Assembly (NCBI GenBank): GCA_030429495.1 | Contig: JAUIFH010000002.1 | Location: forward strand, 434,001-498,000 | DNA from: Alphaproteobacteria bacterium | Lineage (GTDB): Bacteria > Pseudomonadota > Alphaproteobacteria > Rhodobacterales > Rhodobacteraceae | Direction: 5' to 3' | Length of the DNA stretch: 64,000 nt | In this document: positions 49,112 through 59,243 of the stretch, piece after piece | How positions within the stretch are numbered: position 1 is the stretch's first letter | Layout: the number at the start of each line of letters is the position of its first letter | The notes under the pieces: generated by a model | Databases searched by the model: none | Seen by the model: only the letters and a program-made list of their open reading frames with translations | What the model was told of the DNA's origin: nothing | Translations under genes and position numbers: made by a program

Positions 49112-50239
49112 TTACTCCCCGGCCGGAGGTGCGGCGGCATCCTTGACGCTGACCGTCTCGCCGTCGCGGACAAGGTCCTGCCCGGCAACGATGATGCGCA
49201 CGTCTTCAGGCACACCGGTCAGCACCAGCCCATCGGCAGTGTCGTCGATCAGCTCCACCGAGGCGAAATGCGCGACATCGTCGGGGCCGACGACGCGCAG
49301 GCCAAGTTCGCCTTCGTCGGAAAGCGTGATTACCGAACGCGGAACGGTCACGGCGCGCTCCGGACGGGTGTAGAGACTGACTTCTGCCGTCATGCCCGAG
49401 CGCACCGTGCCTTCGGGATTGGCGACGGTCACTTCGACGGGGTAGGTGCGCGTCTCAACCGAGGCGTCGCGCGCGACATGGCGCACCGCGCCGTCCAGCC
49501 GGGTTCCGTTCACCAGCCGAACGCTGGCGCGATCACCGACCGCCACGTAGCCGACGTCGAGTTCGCCCACCTCGGCGCGTACGACGATCGGGTCGAGCGA
49601 GAGGATCGTCGCAATCGGTGTGCCGGTCTGGACCCATTCGCCAAGCTCGGCTTCGACCTTGTCGACGATGCCGCCGAAGGGCGCGCGCAGGTTTAGCCTG
49701 TCGGCCGTGGCTTCGGCCTGACTCAGCGCCGCCTCAGCGGCCGCCTTGTCGGCGCGCACCTTGATAAGCTGGAGTTCCGCGGTGTTGCCGCTCTTGAAGA
49801 GCTTCTCGGCGACGACCAGTTCCTGATCGCGCTGTGCCAGCGTCGCTTTCGCCGTCATCACGGCGGCTTCGACATCGGCGCCTTCGACCGTCATGATGAT
49901 ATCGTCCGCGTTGACGCTGTCACCCTCGGCCACCGGCAAGGCAGAGATCACGCCGCTGGCCCTTGCGGCGAGAACGGCATCCTTATCCGCACCGGTGACG
50001 CCCGAAATCCGGATTTCGCGCGCGTGGTCGATGAAGACCGGGGCAATCGCGGCAACGGTGCGGGGTACGGTTTCGGGGGCGGCTTCGCTTGCCTCGGCCT
50101 CGTTGAGATCGGGCGCCGACACTGCGGCATGCGCTTCCTCGCTGCCGACCGAGGCGAATTTCCCCGTGCCGACCCATGCGGTCGCGGCAAGCAATACGAC
50201 GATCGCTACAACCTGATGGCCCTTGAAACGCGAAGCCAT
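49112..50239 (-). CDS. RND efflux periplasmic adaptor (membrane fusion protein)
   Basis: 375 residues, ATG 50239. An uncleaved or signal helix (VVAIVVLLAATAWVG) is followed by an acidic linker, the lipoyl half-motif GVISALPVAEGDSVNADDII (about 95-115), a coiled coil (about 125-175, AEAALSQAEATADRL), the second lipoyl half LRAPFGGIVDKVEAELGEWV, and the beta-barrel and membrane-proximal domains. It bridges the RND pump to an outer-membrane channel. First gene of the pair; promoter expected in the 221-nt divergent region before pxpA. Confidence 0.92.
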   Translation of the reverse strand: MASRFKGHQVVAIVVLLAATAWVGTGKFASVGSEEAHAAVSAPDLNEAEASEAAPETVPRTVAAIAPVFIDHAREIRISGVTGADKDAVLAARASGVISALPVAEGDSVNADDIIMTVEGADVEAAVMTAKATLAQRDQELVVAEKLFKSGNTAELQLIKVRADKAAAEAALSQAEATADRLNLRAPFGGIVDKVEAELGEWVQTGTPIATILSLDPIVVRAEVGELDVGYVAVGDRASVRLVNGTRLDGAVRHVARDASVETRTYPVEVTVANPEGTVRSGMTAEVSLYTRPERAVTVPRSVITLSDEGELGLRVVGPDDVAHFASVELIDDTADGLVLTGVPEDVRIIVAGQDLVRDGETVSVKDAAAPPAGE

Positions 50240-50460
50240 GATCTCAAATTCCCGAACTACACCGCATAACGACCCCTGCCCGAAAAGGCGGGTCGCGCGC
50301 GTTCCTCTGTCTGTCGCGTTCTATTATCTGGCAAGTGAACGGGAAAGTTCAATATGGCTTCGTGCGTTTCATTGGCTGGTAGTTGCGGGACAGAGCCAGA
50401 AATTTATCCTATCAATGCATGGCGCTTCGCGGACGGAGCGGAGGAAGCCGAGGGGATGAA

Positions 50461-51219
50461 ATGTCCGGACGCATCGATCTGAACGCGGATATGGGCGAAG
50501 GGTTCGGGCGCTGGACCCTCGGCGACGATGCCGCGCTTCTCGATATCATGACATCGGCGAACATCGCCTGTGGATTTCACGCGGGCGACCCTGATGTAAT
50601 GGCAAACACCATGCGCCTTGCGACCGAGCGGGGCGTCGGAATCGGGGCGCATCCCGGCTTTCCCGACCTTCAGGGATTCGGGCGACGACGGATGCACCTG
50701 CCAGCGGAAAGCCTGAAGAATGCGATCCGCTACCAGATCGGCGCAGCGCGGGCGATCGCAGCGTCCGTTGGCGGAACGGTCAGGCATGTGAAGCTGCACG
50801 GCGCATTGTCCAACATGGCGTCGGAGGATGCTGCGCTTGCGCGCGCCTGCTATGAGGCCGCACTCGAGGTCGACCCGGCACTTGTAATCATGGTGCTGGC
50901 CGCCACCGCGCAGGAGGCCGTCGTGCGCGAGATCGGTTGCGCCTACGCCGCCGAAATCTTCGCCGACCGCGCCTATGAAGATGATGCGACGCTGGTGGAC
51001 CGGTCGAAGCCCGGCGCGGTGATTCACGATCCGGCGCAGGCATCCGCACGGATTGTCGAGATGGTGCGCGAAGGCGCGATCATCGCCGGAAGCGGCAAGC
51101 GCATCCCGGTGCGCATCGACACGATCTGCCTGCATGGCGATACGCCCGAGGCAGTCGAGATCGCCCGTGCGGTGCGGGCGGCCCTGGAAGGGGCGGGGGT
51201 GACGGTGGCACGGCTTTGA
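50461..51219 (+). CDS. pxpA: 5-oxoprolinase subunit A (LamB/YcsF family)
   Basis: ATG 50461 with GAGGGG upstream, 252 residues, normal for PxpA. Motifs DLNADMGEGFG, NIACGFHAGDP, IGAHPGFPDLQGFGRR and VRHVKLHGALSN are those of PxpA, which acts with PxpB and PxpC to open 5-oxoproline to glutamate using ATP. The pxpB and pxpC partners are not beside it here, so it is an orphan in this window. Convergent with an unknown gene 16 nt away. Confidence 0.93.
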   Translation: MSGRIDLNADMGEGFGRWTLGDDAALLDIMTSANIACGFHAGDPDVMANTMRLATERGVGIGAHPGFPDLQGFGRRRMHLPAESLKNAIRYQIGAARAIAASVGGTVRHVKLHGALSNMASEDAALARACYEAALEVDPALVIMVLAATAQEAVVREIGCAYAAEIFADRAYEDDATLVDRSKPGAVIHDPAQASARIVEMVREGAIIAGSGKRIPVRIDTICLHGDTPEAVEIARAVRAALEGAGVTVARL

Positions 51220-51235
51220 TGACGGAAGTTCCTGC

Positions 51236-51802
51236 TTACTCGAGTTCAAGATGCAGGTCGAAGCGCTCGGCAAGAGATCTGGCAACATCGAGGCGCGCAG
51301 GGTCCTCGGAGTAGAAGCAAATGTTACCTTCCCAGATATCGACGAAATCACGCGCCGCCGACACGAGCTTTGCTTCCCAACTACCCAAGAGTGTCGTAGC
51401 GACAAGTCCGACCAAAAGCCCCAGATCGTCTTGGAGCTGCGGATCGATCAGAGTCTGATCCTGTTCACAGTACCGGTTCGGCGGGAACAGATGGCCGGGA
51501 GCCTCTGCAATTGGACGAAACTCACCGAACCCCACCCGGATGCGTGAAATCATGCAGTTCAGCCGAGGGTGGTGATCTCCATCATGCTGAATCCAGAAAA
51601 GCCTGAACTCGTTGTCTGGCAGCCAGGCGACCACTTCTTGGACGAAATAAGGGAGCGCGCGCGTCTGAAAACGCGAAAGCTCCACTCGGGGAGGATTCCC
51701 CTCGGGGCGAAACAACTCGGTCCGGTAGGAATTTTCTGGCGCGACCTCGAACCCGTAAAGAGCAAGCAGCGAACTTGCCTCAACAGATGTTATACAGCGC
51801 AT
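51236..51802 (-). CDS. Protein of unknown function
   Basis: 188 residues; ATG 51802 is chosen because GGAG stands 6 nt upstream, too close to the alternative ATG at 51808. I do not recognise the family. It has no signal peptide or membrane helix. VVAWLPDNEFRLFWIQHDGDH and CMISRIRVGFGEFRP suggest a compact mixed alpha/beta protein. It is 16 nt downstream of rmlA on the same strand, but codon choice is less GC3-rich than its neighbours, which hints at a different history. Confidence 0.55.
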   Translation of the reverse strand: MRCITSVEASSLLALYGFEVAPENSYRTELFRPEGNPPRVELSRFQTRALPYFVQEVVAWLPDNEFRLFWIQHDGDHHPRLNCMISRIRVGFGEFRPIAEAPGHLFPPNRYCEQDQTLIDPQLQDDLGLLVGLVATTLLGSWEAKLVSAARDFVDIWEGNICFYSEDPARLDVARSLAERFDLHLELE

Positions 51803-51818
51803 CGCCATCTCCGTGGTC

Positions 51819-52721
51819 TTAACCCCTCCGGGCGAGGTCCGGGTCCTTCGCGATGCGTTCCAGATAGCGGCCGTATTGCGTTTTCAGATACGGCTTGGCG
51901 AGCGCAAGCAATTGGCCCTCGTCGATCCAACCGTTGAGGAACGCGATCTCCTCGGGGCAGCCGACCTTGAGGTTCTGCCGGTCCTCGATCGTGCGGATGA
52001 ACTCGGCGGCCTCAAGCAGGCTTTCGTGGGTGCCGGTGTCGAGCCAGGCGAAGCCGCGCCCCAGCGTTTCCACGTTCAGCTTGCCCTCGCCGTGGTAAGC
52101 GTTGAGGAGATCGGTGATCTCAAGTTCTCCGCGCGGGGAGGGCTTGATGGCCCGCGCCCGTGCCGGCGCTTCGGCGTCGAGAAAATAGATGCCGGTCACG
52201 GCATAGGAGCTTTTCGGATGCTCGGGCTTTTCCACAATGGAGAGGACCCTGCCTTCGCCGTCGAACTCCACGACGCCGTAGCGCTCCGGATCGGAAACGC
52301 GGTAGCCAAAGACTGTGCCGCCGCGCGTTCGGGAATCGGCGGTCCGCAGCTTCGCCGACAACCCTTCGCCGAAAAAGACATTGTCGCCGAGAACCATGGC
52401 CGACGGGCTGCCTGCGAGGAAGTCTTCCGCCAGTAGGTAGGCCTGCGCCAGCCCGTCGGGATTGGGCTGTTCGATATACTCGAACCGCATGCCCCAGTCG
52501 GATCCGTCGCGCAGAAGCGCATTGAATTGCGGCAGGTCGCGGGGCGTCGAGATGATCGCCACTTCGCGGATACGGGCCAGCATCAGCGCCGACAGGGGAT
52601 AGTAGACCATCGGTTTGTCGTAGAGCGGCAGCATCTGCTTCGACACCGAATGGGTGATCGGATAAAGGCGTGTGCCCGTTCCGCCGGCCAGAATAATGCC
52701 CTTGCGCCCGGTATCGTTCAT
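51819..52721 (-). CDS. rmlA: Glucose-1-phosphate thymidylyltransferase
   Basis: First enzyme of dTDP-L-rhamnose synthesis (dTTP + Glc-1-P to dTDP-glucose). ATG 52721 overlaps the rmlD stop, giving 300 residues; the frame upstream is a shadow of rmlD. Motifs GGTGTRLYPITHSVSKQMLP and YYPLSALMLA at the N-terminus, LGDNVFFG for metal binding, VEKPEHPKSSYAVTGIYFLD and WLDTGTHESLLEA are all RmlA. Last gene of rmlCBDA. Confidence 0.97.
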   Translation of the reverse strand: MNDTGRKGIILAGGTGTRLYPITHSVSKQMLPLYDKPMVYYPLSALMLARIREVAIISTPRDLPQFNALLRDGSDWGMRFEYIEQPNPDGLAQAYLLAEDFLAGSPSAMVLGDNVFFGEGLSAKLRTADSRTRGGTVFGYRVSDPERYGVVEFDGEGRVLSIVEKPEHPKSSYAVTGIYFLDAEAPARARAIKPSPRGELEITDLLNAYHGEGKLNVETLGRGFAWLDTGTHESLLEAAEFIRTIEDRQNLKVGCPEEIAFLNGWIDEGQLLALAKPYLKTQYGRYLERIAKDPDLARRG

Positions 52722-53587
52722 CCCGCCGTCTCCAGTTCTTTGATCACCTCGGCCAGGGCGATCCGCCAGTCGGGTTGATCTATGCCATAGGCCCCCCGGA
52801 TGCGCGAGCAATCGAGCGCGGAATTGGCCGGTCGTTTCGCCGGAGTGGGATAGTCCGATGTCGGGATGCGTTTTATTTCCGGTTTGCGCGGCAGTGAGGC
52901 GCGGCTGAAGATCGCTTCGGCGAAATCGGCCCAGCAGACGGCGGGCGCACCGGCGAAGTGAAAAATGCCGCTCTGGCCTTTCCCTTCGCCGAAGGCCCGT
53001 GCGATGGTCCAGAGCGCGTCCGCGATATCCGCCGCCGCCGTCGGGCCGCCGCGCTGGTCGTCGACGACCGAGAGCGTGTCGCGCTCGGCCCCCACGCGCA
53101 GCATCGTTTTTACGAAATTCTTGCCGTGGGCAGAGAACACCCACGACGTCCGCAGGATCACATGGTCGCCGCCAGCGGCCGCGATCAGCCGTTCGCCGTC
53201 AAGCTTGGTCTGGCCATAGACACCGAGCGGTGCAACCGGATCATCTTCGCGCCAGGGGCGCGTGCCGGTGCCGTCGAAGACGTAGTCGGTCGAGACATGC
53301 AGGAACGGGATGCCGCGCTGCGCGGCCACCTCTGCCATCGCACATGGGGCGGTCGCGTTCACTAGGCCGGCTGTCTCGCGGTCGCTTTCAGCGGCATCGA
53401 CGGCGGTATAGGCGGCGGCGTTGATGACCACGTCGGCATCGGTAGAGGCGACGAGGCCTGCGCAAGTCGCCGCATTCGTAAGGTCCGCCACCTCGCGCCC
53501 GAGCGCGATCAGTGCAGTCCCGCGCGGTGCGCGGCGTGCAAGTTCCGTCCCGAGTTGCCCGGTCGTTCCGAATACCAGTGCCTTCAT
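52718..53587 (-). CDS. rmlD: dTDP-4-dehydrorhamnose reductase
   Basis: NADPH-dependent final step of dTDP-L-rhamnose synthesis. ATG 53587 overlaps the rmlB stop (ATGA), 289 residues. [11 protein letters not shown] is the dinucleotide loop; [12 protein letters not shown] and [11 protein letters not shown] are family hallmarks; [10 protein letters not shown] contains the YxxxK catalytic pair. Coupled at both ends within rmlCBDA. Confidence 0.96.
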   Translation of the reverse strand: MKALVFGTTGQLGTELARRAPRGTALIALGREVADLTNAATCAGLVASTDADVVINAAAYTAVDAAESDRETAGLVNATAPCAMAEVAAQRGIPFLHVSTDYVFDGTGTRPWREDDPVAPLGVYGQTKLDGERLIAAAGGDHVILRTSWVFSAHGKNFVKTMLRVGAERDTLSVVDDQRGGPTAAADIADALWTIARAFGEGKGQSGIFHFAGAPAVCWADFAEAIFSRASLPRKPEIKRIPTSDYPTPAKRPANSALDCSRIRGAYGIDQPDWRIALAEVIKELETAG

Positions 53588-54621
53588 GCGGTTCCGAGCC
53601 TCTTTCCGACGCCGTCGCGATCCTGAAGCGCGCGCCACCAGTCCTCGTGGTCGAGGAACCACTGCACCGTCTTCTCAAGCCCCTCGTCGAGCGTGACCGA
53701 GGGCCGCCAGCCGAGCTCTTCCCGGATGCGGGTCGGGTCGATGGCATAGCGCTGATCGTGGCCGGGACGGTCGGTCACGAAGGTAATCTGTTCGGCATAG
53801 GCCGCGTTGCCGGGGCGTTTTTCATCGAGGATGGCGCAGATCTTCGTTACCAGCTCTAGGTTGGTCGCCTCGTTCTCGCCGCCGATATTGTAGCTGCGGC
53901 CGATCTTGCCCTTCTGCGCGACCAAAAGAAGGGCCTCGGCGTGATCCTCGACATAAAGCCAGTCACGGATGTTGTCGCCCTTGCCATAGACTGGGATCGG
54001 GGCGCCGGCGAGCGCCTTGAGGATCACAACCGGGATCAGCTTTTCGGGAAAGTGATAGGGGCCGTAATTGTTCGAGCAATTGGTCAGCACGACCGGAAGG
54101 CCGTAGGTCTCGTGCCAGGCGTGGACGAGATGGTCCGACGACGCCTTGGACGCCGAATAGGGCGAACGCGGGTCGTAGGACGTGTTTTCGGTGAACTTGC
54201 CCGACGGCCCGAGCGAGCCGAAGACCTCGTCGGTCGAGATGTGGTGGAACCGGAACGTGTCGGGCTTGCCTTCTGCCGTCCAGTAGGCGCGGGCGGCTTC
54301 CAGCATTGTGTAGGTGCCGATGATATTGGTTTCCATGAACGCGGCGGGTCCGTCGATCGACCGGTCGACATGGCTTTCGGCGGCCAGATGCAGGATGACG
54401 TCGGGCCGATGCGCGGCAAGGATGCGGTCAACGTCGGTCCGGTCGCAGATATCGGCCTGTTCAAATGTGTAGAGCGGGCTGTCGGCGACCTCGGCGACGT
54501 TCGACAGGCTGCCCGCATAGGTCAGCTTGTCGAGATTGACCACCGTATGGCCCGCGCGCACCGCCCTGCGCACGACCGCGGAGCCGATGAAACCGGCGCC
54601 GCCGGTGACAAGCAGCCTCAT
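53584..54621 (-). CDS. rmlB: dTDP-glucose 4,6-dehydratase
   Basis: 345 residues. Rossmann loop [49 protein letters not shown] and the catalytic [10 protein letters not shown] (YxxxK), plus [14 protein letters not shown], together diagnostic for RmlB. Uses NAD+ to form dTDP-4-keto-6-deoxyglucose. Start ATG 54621 overlaps the rmlC stop. Confidence 0.97.
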   Translation of the reverse strand: MRLLVTGGAGFIGSAVVRRAVRAGHTVVNLDKLTYAGSLSNVAEVADSPLYTFEQADICDRTDVDRILAAHRPDVILHLAAESHVDRSIDGPAAFMETNIIGTYTMLEAARAYWTAEGKPDTFRFHHISTDEVFGSLGPSGKFTENTSYDPRSPYSASKASSDHLVHAWHETYGLPVVLTNCSNNYGPYHFPEKLIPVVILKALAGAPIPVYGKGDNIRDWLYVEDHAEALLLVAQKGKIGRSYNIGGENEATNLELVTKICAILDEKRPGNAAYAEQITFVTDRPGHDQRYAIDPTRIREELGWRPSVTLDEGLEKTVQWFLDHEDWWRALQDRDGVGKRLGTA

Positions 54622-55187
54622 TCGCCACCCTCGTACCGGAACGGCGTGGCAATGTCGCGCAGCAGCGGTGCGGCGCGATCCTTGTCGGACAGAACGGCGC
54701 GGCCGGCGGGCATTCCCCAGTCGATGCCGATATCAGGGTCGTCGAACCGGACGGCGCCGTCGCTTGCCGGGGCATAGACCGACGAGCATTTGTAAAGTAC
54801 CTCGGTGTCGGGTTCGCGCGTGATGAAACCGTGCAGGAAGCCTTCGGGAATCAGCAGTTGGCGGCCGTCGTCTGCCGACAGTTCGACCCCGGTCCATTGC
54901 CCGTAGGTGGGCGAACCGGCGCGGATGTCCACCGCAACATCGAAGATCCGCCCGCGCCCGCAGCGAACGAGCTTTGCCTGAGCGTCGGGCGGCGCCTGAA
55001 AGTGTAGACCGCGAACAGTCCCCACCTCGCGCGAGAAGGAGTGGTTGTCCTGCGAGAAGTCCTGATTGATCCCCGCAGCGGCAAGAACCTCGCGGTTCCA
55101 GACCTCGCAGAACCAGCCCCTCGCGTCGCTGAAGCGGCGCGGCGTCAGAACGAGAACGCCGGGCAAGTCGGTCCTGTCAATCTGCAT
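54618..55187 (-). CDS. rmlC: dTDP-4-dehydrorhamnose 3,5-epimerase
   Basis: ATG 55187, 189 residues. Cupin-fold enzyme; motifs [40 protein letters not shown] (catalytic His) and [19 protein letters not shown]. Leads the operon rmlCBDA. Its promoter should lie in the 493-nt region divergent from uxs. Confidence 0.96.
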   Translation of the reverse strand: MQIDRTDLPGVLVLTPRRFSDARGWFCEVWNREVLAAAGINQDFSQDNHSFSREVGTVRGLHFQAPPDAQAKLVRCGRGRIFDVAVDIRAGSPTYGQWTGVELSADDGRQLLIPEGFLHGFITREPDTEVLYKCSSVYAPASDGAVRFDDPDIGIDWGMPAGRAVLSDKDRAAPLLRDIATPFRYEGGE

Positions 55188-55680
55188 GGCGTGCCCCGTC
55201 TGCAATCACTGCGGCGGACCATAGCGGCGTGACCGGCGGGGTGAAAGAGGGCGGCGGAATCCACGCGCGGATCGCCGCGTAATTGTTTCGGCCTGATGGC
55301 GAGTACGCCCGTTTGGGAACGGGAATGCCGGATGCGGAAACGGATGCTCGCGAATGGCAAGAAAGCGTGCTATTGCCTGATGTTGCTGGTAAAAGGCGCG
55401 GGGCCGGGTTGCCCCGACCGGCAATTTGCTGGACGGATTCGACTGTATCGTGTTTGCCGTTATTTGCACGGCGGTTTGTGAGAAGGAATTTGCCGAATGG
55501 CAGGTTGTGTATTGTGAGGCGTGGCCGAACGGTCCCGCGAAAACAAATTCTGATGCTGCAGCCACGCCGGTTGCGACACGGGTGAAGGGCGGCGGATTCG
55601 GCGTGTGCGGCGGGAAAAGTCCTCGCGCGTCATCGCGGGCTCGCCTAGGCTGCCGCGCGACGGAATAGGGAAGTCGGAGC
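55188..55680. promoter_or_regulatory. Divergent promoter region between rmlC and uxs
   Basis: 493 nt without a supportable gene. Two small hairpins are visible: CCCGTT-TGGG-AACGGG (55308-55323) and CGGGGC-N6-GCCCCG (55399-55416). The part 55420-55560 is lower in GC than the flanks, as expected for promoter DNA. No ops/JUMPstart element was found here. Confidence 0.45.
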
Positions 55681-56655
55681 ATGAGCGTCACCTCCAAACG
55701 CATACTCGTGACGGGCGGCGCGGGATTCCTCGGCTCGCATCTGTGCGAACGGTTGCTGCGCGACGGACACGACGTGCTGTGCGTCGACAACTATTTCACC
55801 GGGCGGCGGTCCAACGTCGCGCATCTGACGAACAATCCGCGCTTCGAGGTGATGCGCCACGACGTGACCTTCCCGCTCTATGTCGAGGTCGACGAGATCT
55901 ACAACCTCGCCTGCCCGGCAAGCCCGGTTCACTATCAGCACGACCCGGTGCAGACGACGAAGACTTCCGTCCACGGCGCGATCAACATGCTCGGCCTCGC
56001 CAAGCGGCTTCGCGCGAAGATCCTTCAGGCGTCCACGTCCGAGGTCTACGGCGACCCGACGGTGCATCCGCAGACGGAAGCCTACTGGGGCAACGTCAAC
56101 CCGATCGGCTTCCGCTCGTGCTATGACGAGGGCAAGCGATGCGCCGAGACGCTGTTTTTCGATTACCACCGGCAGCACAACCTGCGGATCAAGGTCGCCC
56201 GCATTTTCAATACCTACGGGCCGCGGATGCACCCGAATGACGGGCGGGTCGTCTCGAATTTCATCATGCAGGCGCTCGCCGGAAAGCCGATCACGATCTA
56301 TGGTGAGGGAAACCAGACTCGGTCCTTCTGCTATGTATCGGATATGATCGAGGGGTTCGTGCGGCTGATGGATACGGGTGACGAAGTGACGGGGCCGATG
56401 AATCTCGGCAATCCGGTGGAGATGTCGATCCGCGAACTGGCAGAGGCGGTCATTGCGCTGACCGGATCGAAGTCGGAACTGGTTTACGAGCCGCTGCCGC
56501 ACGACGATCCGGTGCAGCGCAAGCCCGATATCGGGTTCGCGCGCGCGACACTCGGCTGGGAGCCGGAGGTGAAGCTGCGCGAGGGGCTGGAGCGAACGAT
56601 CGCGTACTTCACCGCGCTGCGCGATGAACTAGAGCAGTCGGGAGGGAACATCTGA
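55681..56655 (+). CDS. uxs: UDP-glucuronate decarboxylase (UDP-xylose synthase)
   Basis: 324 residues. Extended SDR enzyme converting UDP-glucuronate to UDP-xylose. NAD loop [49 protein letters not shown], and the UXS signature [19 protein letters not shown] with catalytic Tyr/Lys, then [10 protein letters not shown]. These separate UXS from GalE or RmlB. First gene of a long polysaccharide operon; stop overlaps the next ATG by one nt. Confidence 0.95.
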   Translation: MSVTSKRILVTGGAGFLGSHLCERLLRDGHDVLCVDNYFTGRRSNVAHLTNNPRFEVMRHDVTFPLYVEVDEIYNLACPASPVHYQHDPVQTTKTSVHGAINMLGLAKRLRAKILQASTSEVYGDPTVHPQTEAYWGNVNPIGFRSCYDEGKRCAETLFFDYHRQHNLRIKVARIFNTYGPRMHPNDGRVVSNFIMQALAGKPITIYGEGNQTRSFCYVSDMIEGFVRLMDTGDEVTGPMNLGNPVEMSIRELAEAVIALTGSKSELVYEPLPHDDPVQRKPDIGFARATLGWEPEVKLREGLERTIAYFTALRDELEQSGGNI

Positions 56656-58181
56656 TGGCGATGGCGACCGGAAGCGGGACGATGTCGGGCCAGACGAGCG
56701 TCGGCCGCGCGGTTTTCTGGCTCGCCCTGGCAGTGATCGCATGTCTCAGCGTTTTCCTGATCAATGGTCGTCCGCTGTTCTACTTCGACACTGTCGGCTA
56801 CATCTCGCAGGGTCATTCGGGGCTGAGCAAGCTTGGCATCCGGGGGGAATCGCCCCTGACGCTTCGCCGTATCGAGAGCGGCGGCGCCGGCGTGCCGGAC
56901 ACAACCGAGATCGAGGCCGATCATACCGTCGACGGTTCCCGCTCCACGGTCTATGCGCTCGTGACTGCGGCCTTCGCCCGGATCGGTGCGGTCGAGGGGC
57001 TGATCGCCCTGAACGTCATCGCGGTGCTGATGGCGGTTTGGCTGCCGATGCGGGTCGCCGCACGTCGCTGGGGGCTGCACCTGCCCGTCGCGCAGGCGGT
57101 TGCGATGCCGGTAATCGTGGCCTCGCTCGGTTCCCTGCCATTCTTCGTGGCCTATCTGATGCCCGACACCTTCGCGCCCGTCCTGCTACTGGTTATTGCA
57201 ACGCTGACGGTCTTTTCACGACAGATGAAGAACTGGGAAATCGTCCTTGCTGTGGCGCTGGGCTCCTTCGCGATCGTGTCGCATCTTTCGCATCTCGCGA
57301 TCGCGACGCTGTTGGTGCCGGCGGCAGCGCTGGTTTCGGTCATCCTTTCACGCCGCCGCTGGTGGCTGGCCCCGGCCCTGATCGCGATCATTGTCGGTAT
57401 CGGCTTCGCCGAGCAGAGCGTCCTGCGCTCGGCCGCGAAGTCGGTTGCGAATTCGGAAGTCGTCATCAAGCCCTACATCACCGCGCGGCTGATCCAGGAC
57501 GGGCCGGGCCTGACCTATCTCGACACCCACTGCCCCAATGAGGCGATCCCGACCTGCAAGCTGCATGCCGCGCTGCAATTGTCAGACGATCCCTACCGGA
57601 TCACTGCTACGCATATCGTCTTCGAGACGAGCGAGCGGCTCGGCTCCTTCCGCCTGATGACGCCCGAGGATCAGAAGACCGTGGCCGACGACCAGATCGG
57701 ATTCTTCTTCGACGTTCTGTTCGACCAGCCGGTGGCGACCGTCGCTGCCTTCCTGAAGAACACCTTCATCCAGTCGGGCTGGGTGTCGGTGGACATGACG
57801 ATTCCGAACGACAACATCATTGCGCAGAACGCCGGCGTGACTGGCCTTCTCAGCGGCGATTTCGATCATGGCCGGATCACCCGCAACATCGGCTGGCTCG
57901 GGCCCCTGACCGTCGCGCAGGAGGTCTTCTACGTTCTCTGCCTCGTCGTCATCGTCGCCCTGATCGTTCTGCCCCGTCGTGTCCCTGGTGAGGTCAAGGC
58001 GCTTGCGATCATGGTGCTGCTCGGGGTTCTGGCCAATGCGCTGGTCTGCGGTGGCATTTCGCAGCCGGCAACACGCTACGGCGCGCGGGTAATCTGGCTC
58101 CTGCCGCTGGTGGCAGCGATCCTCGTGATCTTCGCCGACCGTGCCCGCCAATTCGACGCCCCGGCGGAGGGACGTATATGA
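56655..58181 (+). CDS. Polytopic membrane protein of polysaccharide operon, possibly GT-C type
   Basis: 508 residues, about ten to eleven hydrophobic helices. After the first helix comes FYFDTVGYISQG, an acidic residue in the first periplasmic loop, as in GT-C glycosyltransferases that use polyprenyl-phosphate sugars. A large periplasmic region (about 275-390) has a Cys pair in DTHCPNEAIPTC. No family recognised. Its place between uxs and two GT2 genes (the second dolichyl-phosphate-mannose-synthase-like) fits transfer of a lipid-linked sugar; this is inference. Confidence 0.5.
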   Translation: MAMATGSGTMSGQTSVGRAVFWLALAVIACLSVFLINGRPLFYFDTVGYISQGHSGLSKLGIRGESPLTLRRIESGGAGVPDTTEIEADHTVDGSRSTVYALVTAAFARIGAVEGLIALNVIAVLMAVWLPMRVAARRWGLHLPVAQAVAMPVIVASLGSLPFFVAYLMPDTFAPVLLLVIATLTVFSRQMKNWEIVLAVALGSFAIVSHLSHLAIATLLVPAAALVSVILSRRRWWLAPALIAIIVGIGFAEQSVLRSAAKSVANSEVVIKPYITARLIQDGPGLTYLDTHCPNEAIPTCKLHAALQLSDDPYRITATHIVFETSERLGSFRLMTPEDQKTVADDQIGFFFDVLFDQPVATVAAFLKNTFIQSGWVSVDMTIPNDNIIAQNAGVTGLLSGDFDHGRITRNIGWLGPLTVAQEVFYVLCLVVIVALIVLPRRVPGEVKALAIMVLLGVLANALVCGGISQPATRYGARVIWLLPLVAAILVIFADRARQFDAPAEGRI

Positions 58182-59197
58182 ACGCGGGTGAGGGCGTGAC
58201 GATCTCGGTAGTGGTGCCGGCCTTCAGGGCCGCGCATCTCCTGCCGCGCGTCCTGGCGCCGCTCATGGCGATGAAGGCGCGTGGCGAGGTTGCCGAGGTG
58301 ATCGTTGTCGATGACGTCTCTCCCGATGATACGGCCGCGGTGGCCGAGGCGCTTGGCGCGCGGGTTCTTGTGATGGAGAAGAACGGTGGGCCTGGTGCAG
58401 CGCGCAACCATGCTGCCGAGGTCGCCGGGGGTGATATCCTCTGGTTCGTCGACAGCGATGTGATCGCCTGGGAGGACGGCGCGGCGAAGGTTCGCGCGGC
58501 GTTTGCGGACCCGGACGTGTCAGCTGTCTTCGGTTCCTATGATGCGACCCCGGACGGACAGCACTGGTTCTCGCGCTACAAGAACCTGATGCATCGCTAC
58601 TATCACCAGAAGGCGGAGCGCGATGCACAGACCTTCTGGGCAGGCTGCGGTGCGGTGCGCAAGGACGTCTTTCGGCGTGTCGGCGGTTTTGACGTCGAAA
58701 CCTACCGCGTGCCTTCCATCGAGGATATCGAACTCGGCTACCGCATCCGGCGCGATGGCGGTCGGATCGTCGTGGACCCGACGCTGCTCGGCAAGCACCT
58801 GAAGGTCTGGACGCCGAAAAGCGCGATCCACACCGACATCTTCTGCCGCGCCCTGCCGTGGTCACGGCTGATGATCTCGCGCGAGGGGGTACACAATGAC
58901 CTCAATACCTCGCATGGCGAGAAGGCGAAGGCCGTGACCGCGGGGCTGCTGATCCTTTCGGTCCTGATATTGCCGTTCGCACCGGGTATCTGGCCCGTCA
59001 CGCTTGGCCTGCTCCTCATCGCGCTCGCTGCCAACTGGTCCTTCCTGCGGTTCATGAATGCGAATGGCGGGCCGGGCTTCGCAGTGCTGACCTTTCTCTA
59101 CCACCAGATTTACTACGTCTATTCGGCAGCGGCCTTTGCCTGGTGCCTTTTCGAATATCACGCCCTTGGCGTGAAGAACCGCCTGCATGTGCCGTGA
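58178..59197 (+). CDS. Family 2 glycosyltransferase
   Basis: 339 residues; ATG 58178 overlaps the previous stop. GT-A domain: ISVVVPAFRAAHLLPRVL, VIVVDDVSPDDT, GGPGAARNHA, and DXD motif WFVDSDV; ED acceptor-side motif in SIEDIELGYRIR. Two C-terminal helices (about 255-290) anchor it to the inner membrane. Transfers a nucleotide-activated sugar, probably onto the lipid-linked glycan. Confidence 0.88.
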   Translation: MNAGEGVTISVVVPAFRAAHLLPRVLAPLMAMKARGEVAEVIVVDDVSPDDTAAVAEALGARVLVMEKNGGPGAARNHAAEVAGGDILWFVDSDVIAWEDGAAKVRAAFADPDVSAVFGSYDATPDGQHWFSRYKNLMHRYYHQKAERDAQTFWAGCGAVRKDVFRRVGGFDVETYRVPSIEDIELGYRIRRDGGRIVVDPTLLGKHLKVWTPKSAIHTDIFCRALPWSRLMISREGVHNDLNTSHGEKAKAVTAGLLILSVLILPFAPGIWPVTLGLLLIALAANWSFLRFMNANGGPGFAVLTFLYHQIYYVYSAAAFAWCLFEYHALGVKNRLHVP

Positions 59198-59243
59198 TCT
59201 GCGCGGGCAAAAGTGATTGAACCGGACCGGATACGGTGAAGGA

